A DNA stretch of 64,000 nucleotides, taken from NCBI RefSeq assembly GCF_018324205.1, contig NZ_AP023356.1, positions 8,252,501 through 8,316,500 of the forward strand, read 5' to 3'. Shown here in pieces: positions 48,694-57,065 of the stretch. Both the position numbers and the translations under genes were made by a program. The notes under the pieces are model-generated. The model was given only the letters and a program-made list of their open reading frames with translations. It was not told where the DNA came from and made no database searches. This stretch comes from Actinoplanes ianthinogenes. GTDB taxonomy: Bacteria; Actinomycetota; Actinomycetes; Mycobacteriales; Micromonosporaceae. Positions within the stretch are counted from its first letter, which is position 1. Each line of letters opens with the position of its first letter.

Positions 48694-51357
48694 TCAGGCG
48701 GTGCTGAGGGCGCGGCGGGCCCAGGCGCGGACGTCGGCGTCGCCGTCGGTGCTCGCGTCGGTCAGGGCGGAGCGGACGTCGTCGCGGTCCGGCCAGGTGG
48801 ACAGGGAGCGGATCGCGGCCTTGCGGACGTCGAGGTTCGTGTCCTTGGCCGCGGTCAGCAGCACCGGGACCGCCAGTTCGGCGGGCGCGGCGGCGAGTGC
48901 CTTGGCCGCGCCCTCGCGGACCTGCCAGGCCGGATCGTCGAGCCGGGCGATCGCCAGGTCGGCCAGGGGCGGCGGGCAGCCGATCGGCGCGGCGGCGGCC
49001 AGGGCCGCCGCCTGGACCAGGAGGTCCGGGTCGGCGGCGAGCCGTTCCAGGGCGGCCGCGCCGTGCGGGTCGCCGACCGTGCCGAGGCCGTGTGCGGCGG
49101 CCACCCGGACTTCGCGGGCCGGGTCGAGGGCGGCCGCGGCCAGGCCGGTCACGTCGTCGCGGCGGACCAGGCCGCGGACGGCTTGCAGGCGCACGGCCAC
49201 CTCGACGTCCTCGGCCGCCGCCCGGAAGTCGGCGGGGGTGCCGAGCCCGATCACCCGGAGCAGCTCGACGACCACCTCGCGGACGGCCGGGTCGGTGCCG
49301 GCGTACGCGGCCCGCAGCCGCTGGGCCAGTTCCGCCGAGGCCGGCAGCACGTCGGCGAGTTCGCGCAGCCCGGCCACGGCGGCCGCGCGGACCCCGGCGT
49401 CGGTGTCGGCCAGGGCGGTGACCAGGGCGTCCGCGACGCCGGGCGGCGCGACTTCGGTGAGCGTGGCGACGGCGGTCTGCCGGACTCCCGGGTCCGGGTC
49501 GGCGAGGTAGGGCTCGAAACCGGCCAGTGGCGACTGGTCGTCGGCCAGGGCCAGGACGGCGACGATGCGGTCGGCCGCGGGTGCGGCGGTGACGTGCTCC
49601 GGGCGTACCGAAATCGGGGTGTGGAGGGCGGTGCCGAAGGAGCGGACCTCGGCCACCGGGGTCTGCTCGGGGCCCGGCTGGGGCTCGAAACCGTCGACCG
49701 GGAACAGGTAGGCGGCGACCGGGCGCTTGACGAACTCCATCTCGCCGTCGTCGTTGCGGCGCAGGTTGAGGTGGTAGAGCCACTCCGCGTCGTCGCGCTG
49801 CGGGTGGTCGGCACGCTCGTGGTACAGGCCCCAGCGGCTCTCGGTGCGGACCAGCGACGCGCGCGCGGCCATCTCGGCGCAGTCGCGGATGAAGCTGACC
49901 TCGACGCAGCGCATCAGCTCGTGCGGGGTGCGCCCGCCCATCCCGTCGATCTCGCCGGCCATCCGCTGGAACGTCTCGACGGCGATCTCCAGTTTGGCGG
50001 CGGACTTGGGCGGGGCGACGTAGTCGTTGACGAAGCGGCGCAGCTTGTACTCGATCTGCTGTTGCGGGGGACCGTCGGGGTGGTCCAGCGGGCGGTAGAT
50101 CAGCGCCTTTGCCGCCTCGATTTGATCGTGCGGGAGCGCCGAGAGATCGACCGAACGGGAAGCGGCATGCGTCCCCGCCAGATCACCGAAGACGAACGCG
50201 CCGATCATGTAGTTGTGCGGCACGCAGGCCAGGTCGCCGGCCGCGTAGAGACCGGGCACCGTGGTCTGACCGTTCTCGTCCACCCAGACGCCGGACGCCG
50301 AGTGCCCGCCGCACAGCCCGATCTCGGAGATGTGCATCTCGATGTCGTGGGTGCGGTAGTCGTGGCCGCGCCCGGCGTGGAACGTCCCCCGCGACGGCCG
50401 CTCGGTGGTGTGCAGGATCCCCTCGATCGCGGAGATCGTCTCGTCCGGCAGGTGGCTGAGCTTCAGGTAGATCGGCCCCCGGTCGGAGTCCAGCTCCCGC
50501 GCCACCTCGGCCATCATCTGCCCGGACCAGTAGTCGCAGTCGACGAACCGCTCACCCCGGTTGTTGACCTGGTAGCCGCCGAACGGGTTGGCGACGTACG
50601 CGCAAGCCGGCCCGTTGTAGTCCTTGATCAGCGGGTTGATCTGGAAGCACTCGATCCCGGACAGCTCGGCGCCCGCGTGGTACGCCATCGCGTACCCGTC
50701 CCCGGCGTTCGTCGGGTTCTCGTAGGTGCCGTACAGATAACCGCTCGCCGGCAGCCCCAGCCGCCCGCACGCGCCGGTCGCCAGGATGACCGCTTTCGCC
50801 CGCACGGTGACGAACTCGCCGCTGCGCGTGTCGAACCCGGCCGCCCCGACCGCCCGCCCGTCGGCGGTCAGCACCCGGACCGGCATCACCCGGTTCTCGA
50901 TCTGGATCTTCTCGCGCATCTCGCGGCGGCGCAGCTGCCGGTAGAGCACCTTCTTGACGTCGCGGCCCTCCGGCATCGGCAGCACGTAGCGGCCGGAGCG
51001 GTGCACCTGACGGACCGCGTACTCGCCGTACTCGTCCTTCTCGAACTTGACGCCGTAGCGTTCCAGGCGCTGCACCATGGCGTGCCCGCGGGTGGCGGTC
51101 TGGTGGACGGTGCGCTGGTTGACGATGCCGTCGTTGGCCCGGGTGATCTCCCGGACGTAGTCCTCCGGCGTGGCCTTGCCCGGGATGACCGCGTTGTTCA
51201 CGCCGTCCATGCCCATGGCGAGCGCGCCGGAGTGCCGGACGTGCGCCTTCTCCAGCAGCAGCACCTGCGCGCCGTGCTCGGCGGCGGAGAGCGCGGCCAT
51301 CGTGCCGGCCGTCCCGCCGCCGACCACCAGCACGTCGGTTTCCAGTTCGCGGGTCAC
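48694..51357 (-). CDS. AprA-like flavoprotein oxidoreductase with C-terminal HEAT repeats
   Basis: 887 residues. The first half (about 1-520) is an FAD-binding subunit of the succinate dehydrogenase/fumarate reductase/APS reductase superfamily: DVLVVGGGTAGTMAALSAAE, SGALAMGMDGVNNAVIPG, ILATGACGRLGLPASGYLYG, CGGHSASGVWVDENGQ, GLYAAGDLACVPHNYMIGAF. From about 600 on, repeated AAVAGLRELADVL-like helices form HEAT repeats (six or so). The last genes of the operon are tightly overlapped: the GTG shares 4 bases with the ATPase stop. With the dicluster ferredoxin at 54255 this makes an AprAB-like pair. Electron acceptor and substrate are unknown. Confidence 0.85.
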   Translation of the reverse strand: MTRELETDVLVVGGGTAGTMAALSAAEHGAQVLLLEKAHVRHSGALAMGMDGVNNAVIPGKATPEDYVREITRANDGIVNQRTVHQTATRGHAMVQRLERYGVKFEKDEYGEYAVRQVHRSGRYVLPMPEGRDVKKVLYRQLRRREMREKIQIENRVMPVRVLTADGRAVGAAGFDTRSGEFVTVRAKAVILATGACGRLGLPASGYLYGTYENPTNAGDGYAMAYHAGAELSGIECFQINPLIKDYNGPACAYVANPFGGYQVNNRGERFVDCDYWSGQMMAEVARELDSDRGPIYLKLSHLPDETISAIEGILHTTERPSRGTFHAGRGHDYRTHDIEMHISEIGLCGGHSASGVWVDENGQTTVPGLYAAGDLACVPHNYMIGAFVFGDLAGTHAASRSVDLSALPHDQIEAAKALIYRPLDHPDGPPQQQIEYKLRRFVNDYVAPPKSAAKLEIAVETFQRMAGEIDGMGGRTPHELMRCVEVSFIRDCAEMAARASLVRTESRWGLYHERADHPQRDDAEWLYHLNLRRNDDGEMEFVKRPVAAYLFPVDGFEPQPGPEQTPVAEVRSFGTALHTPISVRPEHVTAAPAADRIVAVLALADDQSPLAGFEPYLADPDPGVRQTAVATLTEVAPPGVADALVTALADTDAGVRAAAVAGLRELADVLPASAELAQRLRAAYAGTDPAVREVVVELLRVIGLGTPADFRAAAEDVEVAVRLQAVRGLVRRDDVTGLAAAALDPAREVRVAAAHGLGTVGDPHGAAALERLAADPDLLVQAAALAAAAPIGCPPPLADLAIARLDDPAWQVREGAAKALAAAPAELAVPVLLTAAKDTNLDVRKAAIRSLSTWPDRDDVRSALTDASTDGDADVRAWARRALSTA

Positions 51358-52100
51358 GCGGCGTTCCTCTCGAACAGTGCGGCCAGGAGCTCCTCGCGGG
51401 CCTCCCGGACCAGGGGAGTGCCGCGGGTGGCCGGGTCCCGTGGCTCGGGGACGTCGACCAGCGTGGTGATGCCGGCCGGGGTCAGCACGGCGACCCGGTC
51501 GGCGACGAACAGCGCCTCGTCGACGTCGTGGGTGACGAAGACGACGGTGGCCGCGGTGCTGTCCAGCACGTCGGCGAGCAGCCGTTGCATCGCCCCGCGG
51601 GTCTGCGCGTCCAGGGCGCCGAACGGCTCGTCCATCAGCACCGCGCGGGGTTCACCGGCCAGGGTGCGGGCCAGCTGGACGCGCTGGCGCATGCCGCCGG
51701 AGAGCTGGGAGGGCAGCCGGTCGGCCTGGTCGGCGAGGCCGACCCGGTCGAGCCAGTGCTCGGCGCGTTCCCGGCGGGCGGCGCGGGACAGGGTGCGGAT
51801 CGCCAGGGGGAGTTCGACGTTGCGGCGTACCGAGCGCCACGGCAGCAGGGCGTCGTCCTGGAACATCAGCGCCCGGTCCGGGGACGGGGCGAAGATCGGC
51901 TTCTGGTCGGCGTACAGGGTGCCGTCCTGGACCCGGAGCAGGCCGGCGAGGCTGCGCAGCAGGGTGGACTTGCCGCAGCCGGAGGCGCCGAGGACGGCGA
52001 AGACCTCGCCGGGGCGTACCTCGAAGGAAAGGTCTCGCACCACAGGCCGGGAGCCGTGGCCGAGAGTCACTCGGTCCGCGCGCAGTGCCAGCCCGCTCAT
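51354..52100 (-). CDS. ABC transporter ATP-binding protein (NitT/TauT type)
   Basis: 248-residue ATPase. Walker A ASGCGKSTLLRSLAGLLRVQ, Q-loop ALMFQDDALLPWRSVRRN, signature LSGGMRQRVQLARTLAGE, Walker B VLMDEPFGALDAQTRG and switch His VFVTHDVDEALFVADR. These features (QDDALLPWRSV, DEPFGALDAQTR) fit nitrate/sulfonate/taurine uptake ATPases. It overlaps the permease stop by 4 bases and is coupled to it. The operon supplies an importer whose substrate probably feeds the AprA-like flavoprotein. Confidence 0.93.
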   Translation of the reverse strand: MSGLALRADRVTLGHGSRPVVRDLSFEVRPGEVFAVLGASGCGKSTLLRSLAGLLRVQDGTLYADQKPIFAPSPDRALMFQDDALLPWRSVRRNVELPLAIRTLSRAARRERAEHWLDRVGLADQADRLPSQLSGGMRQRVQLARTLAGEPRAVLMDEPFGALDAQTRGAMQRLLADVLDSTAATVVFVTHDVDEALFVADRVAVLTPAGITTLVDVPEPRDPATRGTPLVREAREELLAALFERNAA

Positions 52101-52924
52101 CGTTGCTCCTTCAGTTGTTTCGGCAGCCAGCGGGTGACGCGGCGGCCGAGCAGCTCGACCGCGCCGGCCGTGGCCCAGCCCAGCACCCCGATCGTGATCA
52201 TGCCGACCAGCACGGCGGGGTAGTCGACGATCGTGTAGGCGTGCCAGGTGCGGTAGCCGACCCCGAAGTCGCCGGAGATCATCTCGGCGGAGATGACGCA
52301 GATCCACGAGACGCCCATGCCGACCGACAGGCCGCCGAAGACGCCGGGCAGCGCGCCCGGCAGGACCACGGTGAACAGCACCCGCCAGCGGCCGCCGCCC
52401 ATGGTGCGGACGGCGTCCTCCCAGACTTCCGGCAGGGCACGGACCGCGTGCCGGGTGCTGACCAGGATCGGGAAGAAGGCGGCGGTGCAGGTGATGAAGA
52501 CGATGCCCTGCTCGTTCTGCGGGAAGATCAGGATGGCGACCGGGACCAGGGCGATCGCCGGGATCGGCCGGACCACCTCGAAGAGCGGTTGCAGCAGGTC
52601 GGCCAGCAGCCAGGAGCGGGCCACCGCGATGCCGGCGCCGATGCCGAGGACGGCGGCCAGGGCGAAACCGGTCAGGATGCGGACCAGGCTCTGGGCGATG
52701 TCTTGGTAGTACACCGGGTCGTGGAGCAGGGTGGTCAGCTGGTCGGCGACCTCCACCGGGGTGGGCAGCCGGTCGAAGCGCAGGCCGAAGGTGATGTCGG
52801 CGCTGGTCAGCCACTGCCAGAGGAGCAGGGCTCCGATCAGTGAGCAGGCGCGGAGCAGCCAGCGCAGCCGCGGCCTTCGGTGACTCGTCCGGATCAATGG
52901 CTTGATGGCGGCGAGAGTGGTCAT
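52097..52924 (-). CDS. ABC transporter permease (NitT/TauT type)
   Basis: 275-residue integral membrane protein with five or six hydrophobic segments, starting RWLLRACSLIGALLLWQWLT. The EAA-loop coupling motif of importers is clear: EVWEDAVRTMGGGRWRVLFT followed by VVLPGALPGVFGGLSVGM. This is the BPD_transp_1 fold of nitrate, taurine and sulfonate importers. ATG overlaps the stop of the substrate-binding protein upstream. The substrate is unresolved. Confidence 0.93.
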   Translation of the reverse strand: MTTLAAIKPLIRTSHRRPRLRWLLRACSLIGALLLWQWLTSADITFGLRFDRLPTPVEVADQLTTLLHDPVYYQDIAQSLVRILTGFALAAVLGIGAGIAVARSWLLADLLQPLFEVVRPIPAIALVPVAILIFPQNEQGIVFITCTAAFFPILVSTRHAVRALPEVWEDAVRTMGGGRWRVLFTVVLPGALPGVFGGLSVGMGVSWICVISAEMISGDFGVGYRTWHAYTIVDYPAVLVGMITIGVLGWATAGAVELLGRRVTRWLPKQLKEQR

Positions 52925-54258
52925 GCCGCGGCCACCGCCTGGGCGTAGGTGATCACGGTGCCTTTCCCGTATTTCTCCGCCGCCGCCCGGGTGATGAACG
53001 GGAGGAAGTGGGTGCCGTCCTGGACCCAGATGCTCTTGTCGGCGAACCAGCGGGTGCCGGTGACGGTGTCCGGGACGTAGGCGGCGCGGACCTGCTTGCC
53101 GGACTTCTCGGCATTCTTGACGGCTTTCAGCAGGCAGGTCGCGTCGGCGGCCGGCTGCGTCGTCTCCTCGCCGGTGAGCCACAGCTCCCCGGCCCCGGCG
53201 CCGACCGGCGTCTTGCAGATCGGGTCGGTTCCGGACAGGACCGCGCCGTTGCCGCCGGTGGTGGCCGGCAGGTAGGAGCTGTCGATGAAGGCGTCCAGGT
53301 CGATGCCCTGGAGCACGCCGATCGACTTCAGGAACGGCACGTCGTTCTGCAAGGCCTGCTTCAGTTCCGGCTTCAGCGGCAGCTCGAAGGTGGCGATGCC
53401 GTTCGCGCCGTTGTAGAGATAGACCACCTCGGCCGGCAGCCCGGTCTGCTCCGCGACGATCTCCGCGGCCTTCAGCGGCTGCTTCCACAGGAAGTCGGTG
53501 GCGTCCTGCTGCGCCTGGAGGAACGCCTTGACCACGTCCGGGTGGTCGGTGGCGTACTGCTGGCGGACCACGGTGCCGTGCAGCGTCGGCACGTTCAGCT
53601 CGCCGCCGTCGTAGAGCACCTCCGCCTCGCCCCGCTTGACCAGCAGGCCGGGCCAGGCGACGAACTGCGACAGCGCGGCCACGTTGCCCGACTGGAGTGC
53701 CGAGGCGCCGATCGGCGGCTGCTGGTTCTCGACCTTGAGGTCCTTCTCCGGGTCCACGCCGGCCTTGCGCAGCGCCTGCACGAGCAGGCCGTGCGCGGCC
53801 GAGCCGGCGCTGGTGGAGACGGTCTTGCCGCGCAGCTGCGCCAGGCTCTTGATCGGCGATCCGGGCGCGACCACCACGGTGTTCAGGGCGCCGTGCAGGT
53901 TGTACCCGGTGACCGCGATCATCTTGGTCCGGGTCTGCTCGGACTGCTGCCCGCGCGAGCCGTTGATCAGCAGCGGGTAGTCGCCCATCGACCCGATGTC
54001 GATCTTTCCGGCCATCATCTGCGCGGTGATCGGCGCACCGGTGTCGTAGTCCTGCCAGACCACCTGGTACTTGTCGCCGAGCCGTTTCTCCAGGTAGCCC
54101 TGGGCGCGCAGCAGGGTTCCCGCCGTGACCGTGTTGATGGTCTTCGACTGGTATCCGACGACGAGCTGCTCCTTGCCGTCCTGCGCGGCGTTGCCGGCGA
54201 CGGTGCAGCCGGAGAGCGTGAGTACCGTGGCGGCGGCGACCGCGAGCCGGCGCCTCAT
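52921..54258 (-). CDS. Lipoprotein substrate-binding protein (NitT/TauT, SsuA-like)
   Basis: 445 residues. The lipobox is LTLSGCTVAG, after a basic start RRRLAVAAATV, so it is lipid-anchored outside the membrane. The mature part shows the NMT1/THI5-like SsuA pattern: GYQSKTINTVTAGTLL, MMAGKIDIGSMGDYPLLING, NTVVVAPGSPIKSLAQLRGK, VSTSAGSAAHGLLVQALR. The C-terminal 130 residues are longer than a typical SsuA and hold two Cys (ICKTPVG, ATCLLKAV), a possible disulphide. ATGA overlaps the ferredoxin stop, which puts uptake and electron transfer in one operon. The ligand may be a sulfonate or another sulfur compound, by family. Confidence 0.9.
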   Translation of the reverse strand: MRRRLAVAAATVLTLSGCTVAGNAAQDGKEQLVVGYQSKTINTVTAGTLLRAQGYLEKRLGDKYQVVWQDYDTGAPITAQMMAGKIDIGSMGDYPLLINGSRGQQSEQTRTKMIAVTGYNLHGALNTVVVAPGSPIKSLAQLRGKTVSTSAGSAAHGLLVQALRKAGVDPEKDLKVENQQPPIGASALQSGNVAALSQFVAWPGLLVKRGEAEVLYDGGELNVPTLHGTVVRQQYATDHPDVVKAFLQAQQDATDFLWKQPLKAAEIVAEQTGLPAEVVYLYNGANGIATFELPLKPELKQALQNDVPFLKSIGVLQGIDLDAFIDSSYLPATTGGNGAVLSGTDPICKTPVGAGAGELWLTGEETTQPAADATCLLKAVKNAEKSGKQVRAAYVPDTVTGTRWFADKSIWVQDGTHFLPFITRAAAEKYGKGTVITYAQAVAAA

Positions 54259-54479
54259 CGGATCAGCACCGGCATGTTGACGGTGACCGCACCGGTGGGG
54301 CAGCGCGCCGCGCACGGCCCGCAGTACCAGCACTCGTCGACGTGCATGTATGCCTTGCTGGTCTCCGGATCGATGGCCAGGGAGTCCAGCGGGCACATGT
54401 CCACGCAGAGCGTGCACTCGTCGATGCAAAGACTTTTGTCGATCGTCACGGGGACGTCGACCCGCTGGTTGACCAGCAT
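54255..54479 (-). CDS. Dicluster 4Fe-4S ferredoxin (AprB-like)
   Basis: 74 residues with two cysteine clusters. The second is HVDECWYCGPCAARCPTGAV, a normal Cys-x2-Cys-x2-Cys-x3-Cys-Pro. The first, CIDECTLCVDMCPLDSLAID, is atypical: its first two Cys have 3 residues between them (Cys-x3-Cys-x2-Cys-x3-Cys). The CWYCGPC segment resembles the second cluster of AprB, the electron-transfer subunit of APS reductase. It is the first gene of the operon; GGAGG precedes the ATG. It probably passes electrons to or from the AprA-like flavoprotein at the end of the operon. Confidence 0.9.
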   Translation of the reverse strand: MLVNQRVDVPVTIDKSLCIDECTLCVDMCPLDSLAIDPETSKAYMHVDECWYCGPCAARCPTGAVTVNMPVLIR

Positions 54480-54696
54480 CGTTCCTCCATTTATCGAGAA
54501 TCAAGATCAACTTCAAGAGACAGATGACTCGGATCCGCGCTGATCACCGATCGTCGCTCCCGCCAGGGACCCTTCCGGGCCGGGCAGGCCGCTGGCGCGG
54601 CCAGAACGCCCGCCCCGCAAGGGCGACGTCCGCGGGTGGCCCCGGCCGCCAAACCCGGCCGGGATGCGTGATGGTGGCGCGATGGTGGACCTGGGG

Positions 54697-55497
54697 TCAG
54701 CCGGCGCGGCTCCGCGGGTCGTGCGGCGAGGTGAGCGCCGACGGAGTCGTGCGGCGCAGCTGGGTCTGGAGGGTGAGACGGTCGCCGCGGAAACGGATCC
54801 ACTCCAGGTCGACCGGCCGGCCGTCGGCCAGGTGCGTGACCCGTTCGACCATCAACAGCGCGGCCCGATCGGTCACGTCCAGCAGCGCGGCGCAGTGCGG
54901 GTCCGCGTTGACCGCCTCGACACTCACGTCCGCGTGCCCGAGGCTCTGCCCGGTCAGCTCCTCGATCAGCACGAAGACGTCGCGGTGCGCGAGATCCTCG
55001 CCGAGCAGCGGGACCCCGATGTCCTGCGGCAGGTAGGTGAGGTCGAGCGACACCGGCACCCCGTTGAGGCTGCGCACCCGTTCCAGATAGACGACCTGCT
55101 CGCCGTCCGGCACCCGTAGCCGCCGGGCCACCACGGCCGGCGGGCGGATCACGGTCAGCGTGCGCACCTCGTTGGTGATCTCGCCGTGCTCGCGCAGCGT
55201 CTCGGCGAGCCCGGCCAGCCGGTTCAGCCCGTGGCCGTACTTCGCGGAGACGACCAGCGTGCCCACCCCGGGCAGCCGCTCCACCAGGCCCTCGGCGGCG
55301 AGCAGCCCGAGCGCCTCACGCACCGTGTTGCGGGAGGCGGCGTAGTCCCGGCAGAGCATCGACTCGCCGGGCAGCGCCCCGCCCCCGAACGCCCCGCCGA
55401 GCACCTGATGGCGCAGCACGTCGGCGACCTGCCGAGCCCGATCGGCCCGGCGGCGGCGCGCCTCGGTCAGCGCCGTCGTCTGCGGTTGCGGTGTCAT
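54697..55497 (-). CDS. GntR/HutC-family transcriptional regulator
   Basis: 266 residues from the ATG at 55497. The winged helix (about 20-85) includes GESMLCRDYAASRNTVREAL and LLAAEGLVERLPGVGTLVV. The UTRA effector domain follows, with VPDGEQVVYLERVRSLNGVP, VSLDLTYLPQDIGVPLLGED and a normal end. It lies upstream of the ferredoxin operon on the same strand, 217 bases from it, and probably controls that operon. The CCTAT-N7-ATAGG inverted repeat near its own start is the candidate operator. An alternative GTG start lies 9 bases upstream. Confidence 0.92.
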   Translation of the reverse strand: MTPQPQTTALTEARRRRADRARQVADVLRHQVLGGAFGGGALPGESMLCRDYAASRNTVREALGLLAAEGLVERLPGVGTLVVSAKYGHGLNRLAGLAETLREHGEITNEVRTLTVIRPPAVVARRLRVPDGEQVVYLERVRSLNGVPVSLDLTYLPQDIGVPLLGEDLAHRDVFVLIEELTGQSLGHADVSVEAVNADPHCAALLDVTDRAALLMVERVTHLADGRPVDLEWIRFRGDRLTLQTQLRRTTPSALTSPHDPRSRAG

Positions 55498-55515
55498 CCC
55501 CTGCACGCCGTGAAA

Positions 55516-55532
55516 CCTATTAACCTCATAGG
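55516..55532. promoter_or_regulatory. Candidate GntR operator (CCTAT-N7-ATAGG)
   Basis: A perfect 5-bp inverted repeat with a 7-base spacer, TAACCTC, 19 bases upstream of the GntR ATG. The location suits autoregulation. Confidence 0.5.
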
Positions 55533-55672
55533 AAAAGTGGAAGAGGTGCGTACCTCCGCCACCTATGTGGCCCGTCACCGTGCCGTTGAGCAGCGCAAAC
55601 ACCTCCCGCCGCGATAGTTGCGCCGCGAAAGACGTCCGCATGCTGGAACCGTCGGCGCCGGGCGCGCAATAT

Positions 55673-55687
55673 GCAACCATAGGTTGC
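55673..55687. promoter_or_regulatory. Candidate ArsR operator, copy 1 (GCAAC-N5-GTTGC)
   Basis: GCAACC-ATA-GGTTGC is a perfect 6-bp inverted repeat. A second GCAAC-N5-GTTGC lies 45 bases further on. Both precede the SRPBCC-ArsR operon. Confidence 0.65.
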
Positions 55688-55717
55688 GTGTTCGGCGGGC
55701 GGGGTCTACCGTGAGCC

Positions 55718-55732
55718 GCAACAAAAGGTTGC
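55718..55732. promoter_or_regulatory. Candidate ArsR operator, copy 2 (GCAAC-N5-GTTGC), next to the ribosome binding site
   Basis: GCAAC, spacer AAAAG, GTTGC, directly followed by the AGGAGG ribosome binding site of the 55744 gene. A bound repressor here would block the start of transcription or translation. Confidence 0.65.
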
Positions 55733-55743
55733 AGGAGGTTGTC

Positions 55744-56193
55744 GTGGAGCTGGGGACGATCGAGCGGGAGATCTACATCGACGCCACCCCCGAGGTGGTC
55801 TTCGAGGTGGTCAGCAGCCCGGAGCACGTCAAGGGCTGGTGGCCGGACGACGCCGACTATCAGGCCTCGCCCGGGTCCAGCGGGACGATCACGTTCGGCG
55901 GTGAGCACGTCGAGCAGTTCACGGTCGTCGACGCGATCCCGCCGAAGATGTTCGCGTTCCGCTGGACGCACGCGCCGGGGGAGGTGGCGGACGAGGGCAA
56001 CTCGCTGCTGGTCACCTTCGAGCTGACGCCGTCCGGGGGCGGGACGCTGGTGCGGATGACCGAGACCGGGTTCCGCGAGCGTGGCTGGTCGCAGGCTGTG
56101 CTGGAGCAGTGCTACCGGGAGCACGTCAGCGGCTGGGACCACTTCCTGCCGCGGATCCTGCCCTACGTCGCCACGCTGCGGGTGCGGCCATGA
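55744..56193 (+). CDS. SRPBCC (AHSA1-like) protein
   Basis: 149 residues from the GTG at 55744, preceded by AGGAGG. The fold is the START/Bet v 1-like cavity: TIEREIYIDATPEVVFEVVS, SPEHVKGWWPDDADYQ, FTVVDAIPPKMFAFRWTHAP and the final helix VLEQCYREHVSGWDHFLP. Members bind hydrophobic ligands; many are encoded beside an ArsR regulator, as here (ATGA overlap). The ligand is unknown. Confidence 0.9.
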   Translation: MELGTIEREIYIDATPEVVFEVVSSPEHVKGWWPDDADYQASPGSSGTITFGGEHVEQFTVVDAIPPKMFAFRWTHAPGEVADEGNSLLVTFELTPSGGGTLVRMTETGFRERGWSQAVLEQCYREHVSGWDHFLPRILPYVATLRVRP

Positions 56194-56528
56194 GCACGGC
56201 GGTCGACGACGACCTCTGGTCGGCGATCGGCGATCCGACCCGCCGCCGGATGCTCGATCTGCTGCTCGCCGAGGGCGGCGGCACCGCGACCACGCTCAGT
56301 CAACAGATGACGGTCACCCGGCAGGCGGTGGCCAAGCACCTCGCCGTCCTCGACCGCGTCGGCCTGGTCCAGGGCGCCGCGGCCGGGAGGGAAAGGCGAT
56401 ATCGCGTGGACGACGAACAACTGGCCCGGGCCGTCGCCCAGCTGGCCTCGGTCGGCGCCGCCTGGGACGCCCGCCTGCGCCGCATCAAGCGCATCGCGGA
56501 GACCATCCAGAAGGCCCGGGAAACCTGA
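56190..56528 (+). CDS. ArsR-family transcriptional regulator
   Basis: 112 residues: LWSAIGDPTRRRMLDLLLAE, then the winged helix GTATTLSQQMTVTRQAVAKH, LAVLDRVGLVQGAAAGRERR, YRVDDEQLARAVAQL. No metal-binding Cys pair is present, so it belongs to the non-metal ArsR type that works with SRPBCC proteins. It probably autoregulates through the paired GCAAC-N5-GTTGC sites upstream of the operon. The ATG overlaps the SRPBCC stop by 4 bases. Confidence 0.94.
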   Translation: MSTAVDDDLWSAIGDPTRRRMLDLLLAEGGGTATTLSQQMTVTRQAVAKHLAVLDRVGLVQGAAAGRERRYRVDDEQLARAVAQLASVGAAWDARLRRIKRIAETIQKARET

Positions 56529-56535
56529 GACCGGC

Positions 56536-56572
56536 GCGCGGGACCGGGAGCGGCAACCTGCCGGTCCCGCGC
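56536..56572. terminator. Hairpin between the convergent ArsR and VOC genes
   Basis: A perfect 12-bp stem (GCGCGGGACCGG with its complement; 56536-56547 and 56561-56572) with a 13-base loop lies between the two stops. Confidence 0.75.
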
Positions 56573-56577
56573 CACGG

Positions 56578-57027
56578 TCAGTCCAGGCAGAACTCGTTGT
56601 CCTCCGGATCCGTCATCACGATGTGCCCGGCCTCCAGCGGCGGCGCCGGCTCCCGGCGGCTCACCCGCGTCGCGCCGAGCCCGACGAGCCGGGTCGCCTC
56701 GACCTCCAGCGCCGCCATCCGCTCTTCCCCGGACAGCCCGGGCGCCGCCCGCACGTCGAGGTGCACCCGGTTCTTGGCGGCCTTGCCCTCCGGAACACGC
56801 TGGAAGAACACCCGCGGCCCGGCGCCTTTGGGGTCGACCACCGCGTTCGCGTCGTTCCAGCGCTCCTCCGGGATGTTCATCGCCGCCAGCGCCTGCTCCC
56901 ACGACGCGAACCCGCCCGGTGGCGCCTGCATCTGATAGCCGAGCGCCTCCGCCCAGAACCCGGCCAGCCGCAACGGGTCGGCGCAGTCGAAGGTGATCTG
57001 AACTTCGCGAGCAATCTCAGGACTCAT
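56578..57027 (-). CDS. VOC-family (glyoxalase/bleomycin-resistance fold) protein
   Basis: 149 residues from the ATG at 57027: AREVQITFDCADPLRLAGFW, then LGYQMQAPP and FQRVPEGKAAKNRVHLDVRA, and a final VMTDPEDNEFCLD. This is the single-chain VOC (Glyoxalase_6 type) fold with the expected His and Glu at the metal-site positions. The WDP-like PEDNEFC ending is characteristic. The function is unknown; such proteins range from dioxygenases to drug-binding proteins. Confidence 0.9.
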   Translation of the reverse strand: MSPEIAREVQITFDCADPLRLAGFWAEALGYQMQAPPGGFASWEQALAAMNIPEERWNDANAVVDPKGAGPRVFFQRVPEGKAAKNRVHLDVRAAPGLSGEERMAALEVEATRLVGLGATRVSRREPAPPLEAGHIVMTDPEDNEFCLD

Positions 57028-57065
57028 ACCGGTCAGCGTGCCGCGGATTGCGGCCACTGTCTGTC

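Noticed and set aside
48553..52137. 1194-residue plus-strand open frame
   Set aside because: Antisense of the flavoprotein and ATPase genes; composition typical of GC-rich shadows.
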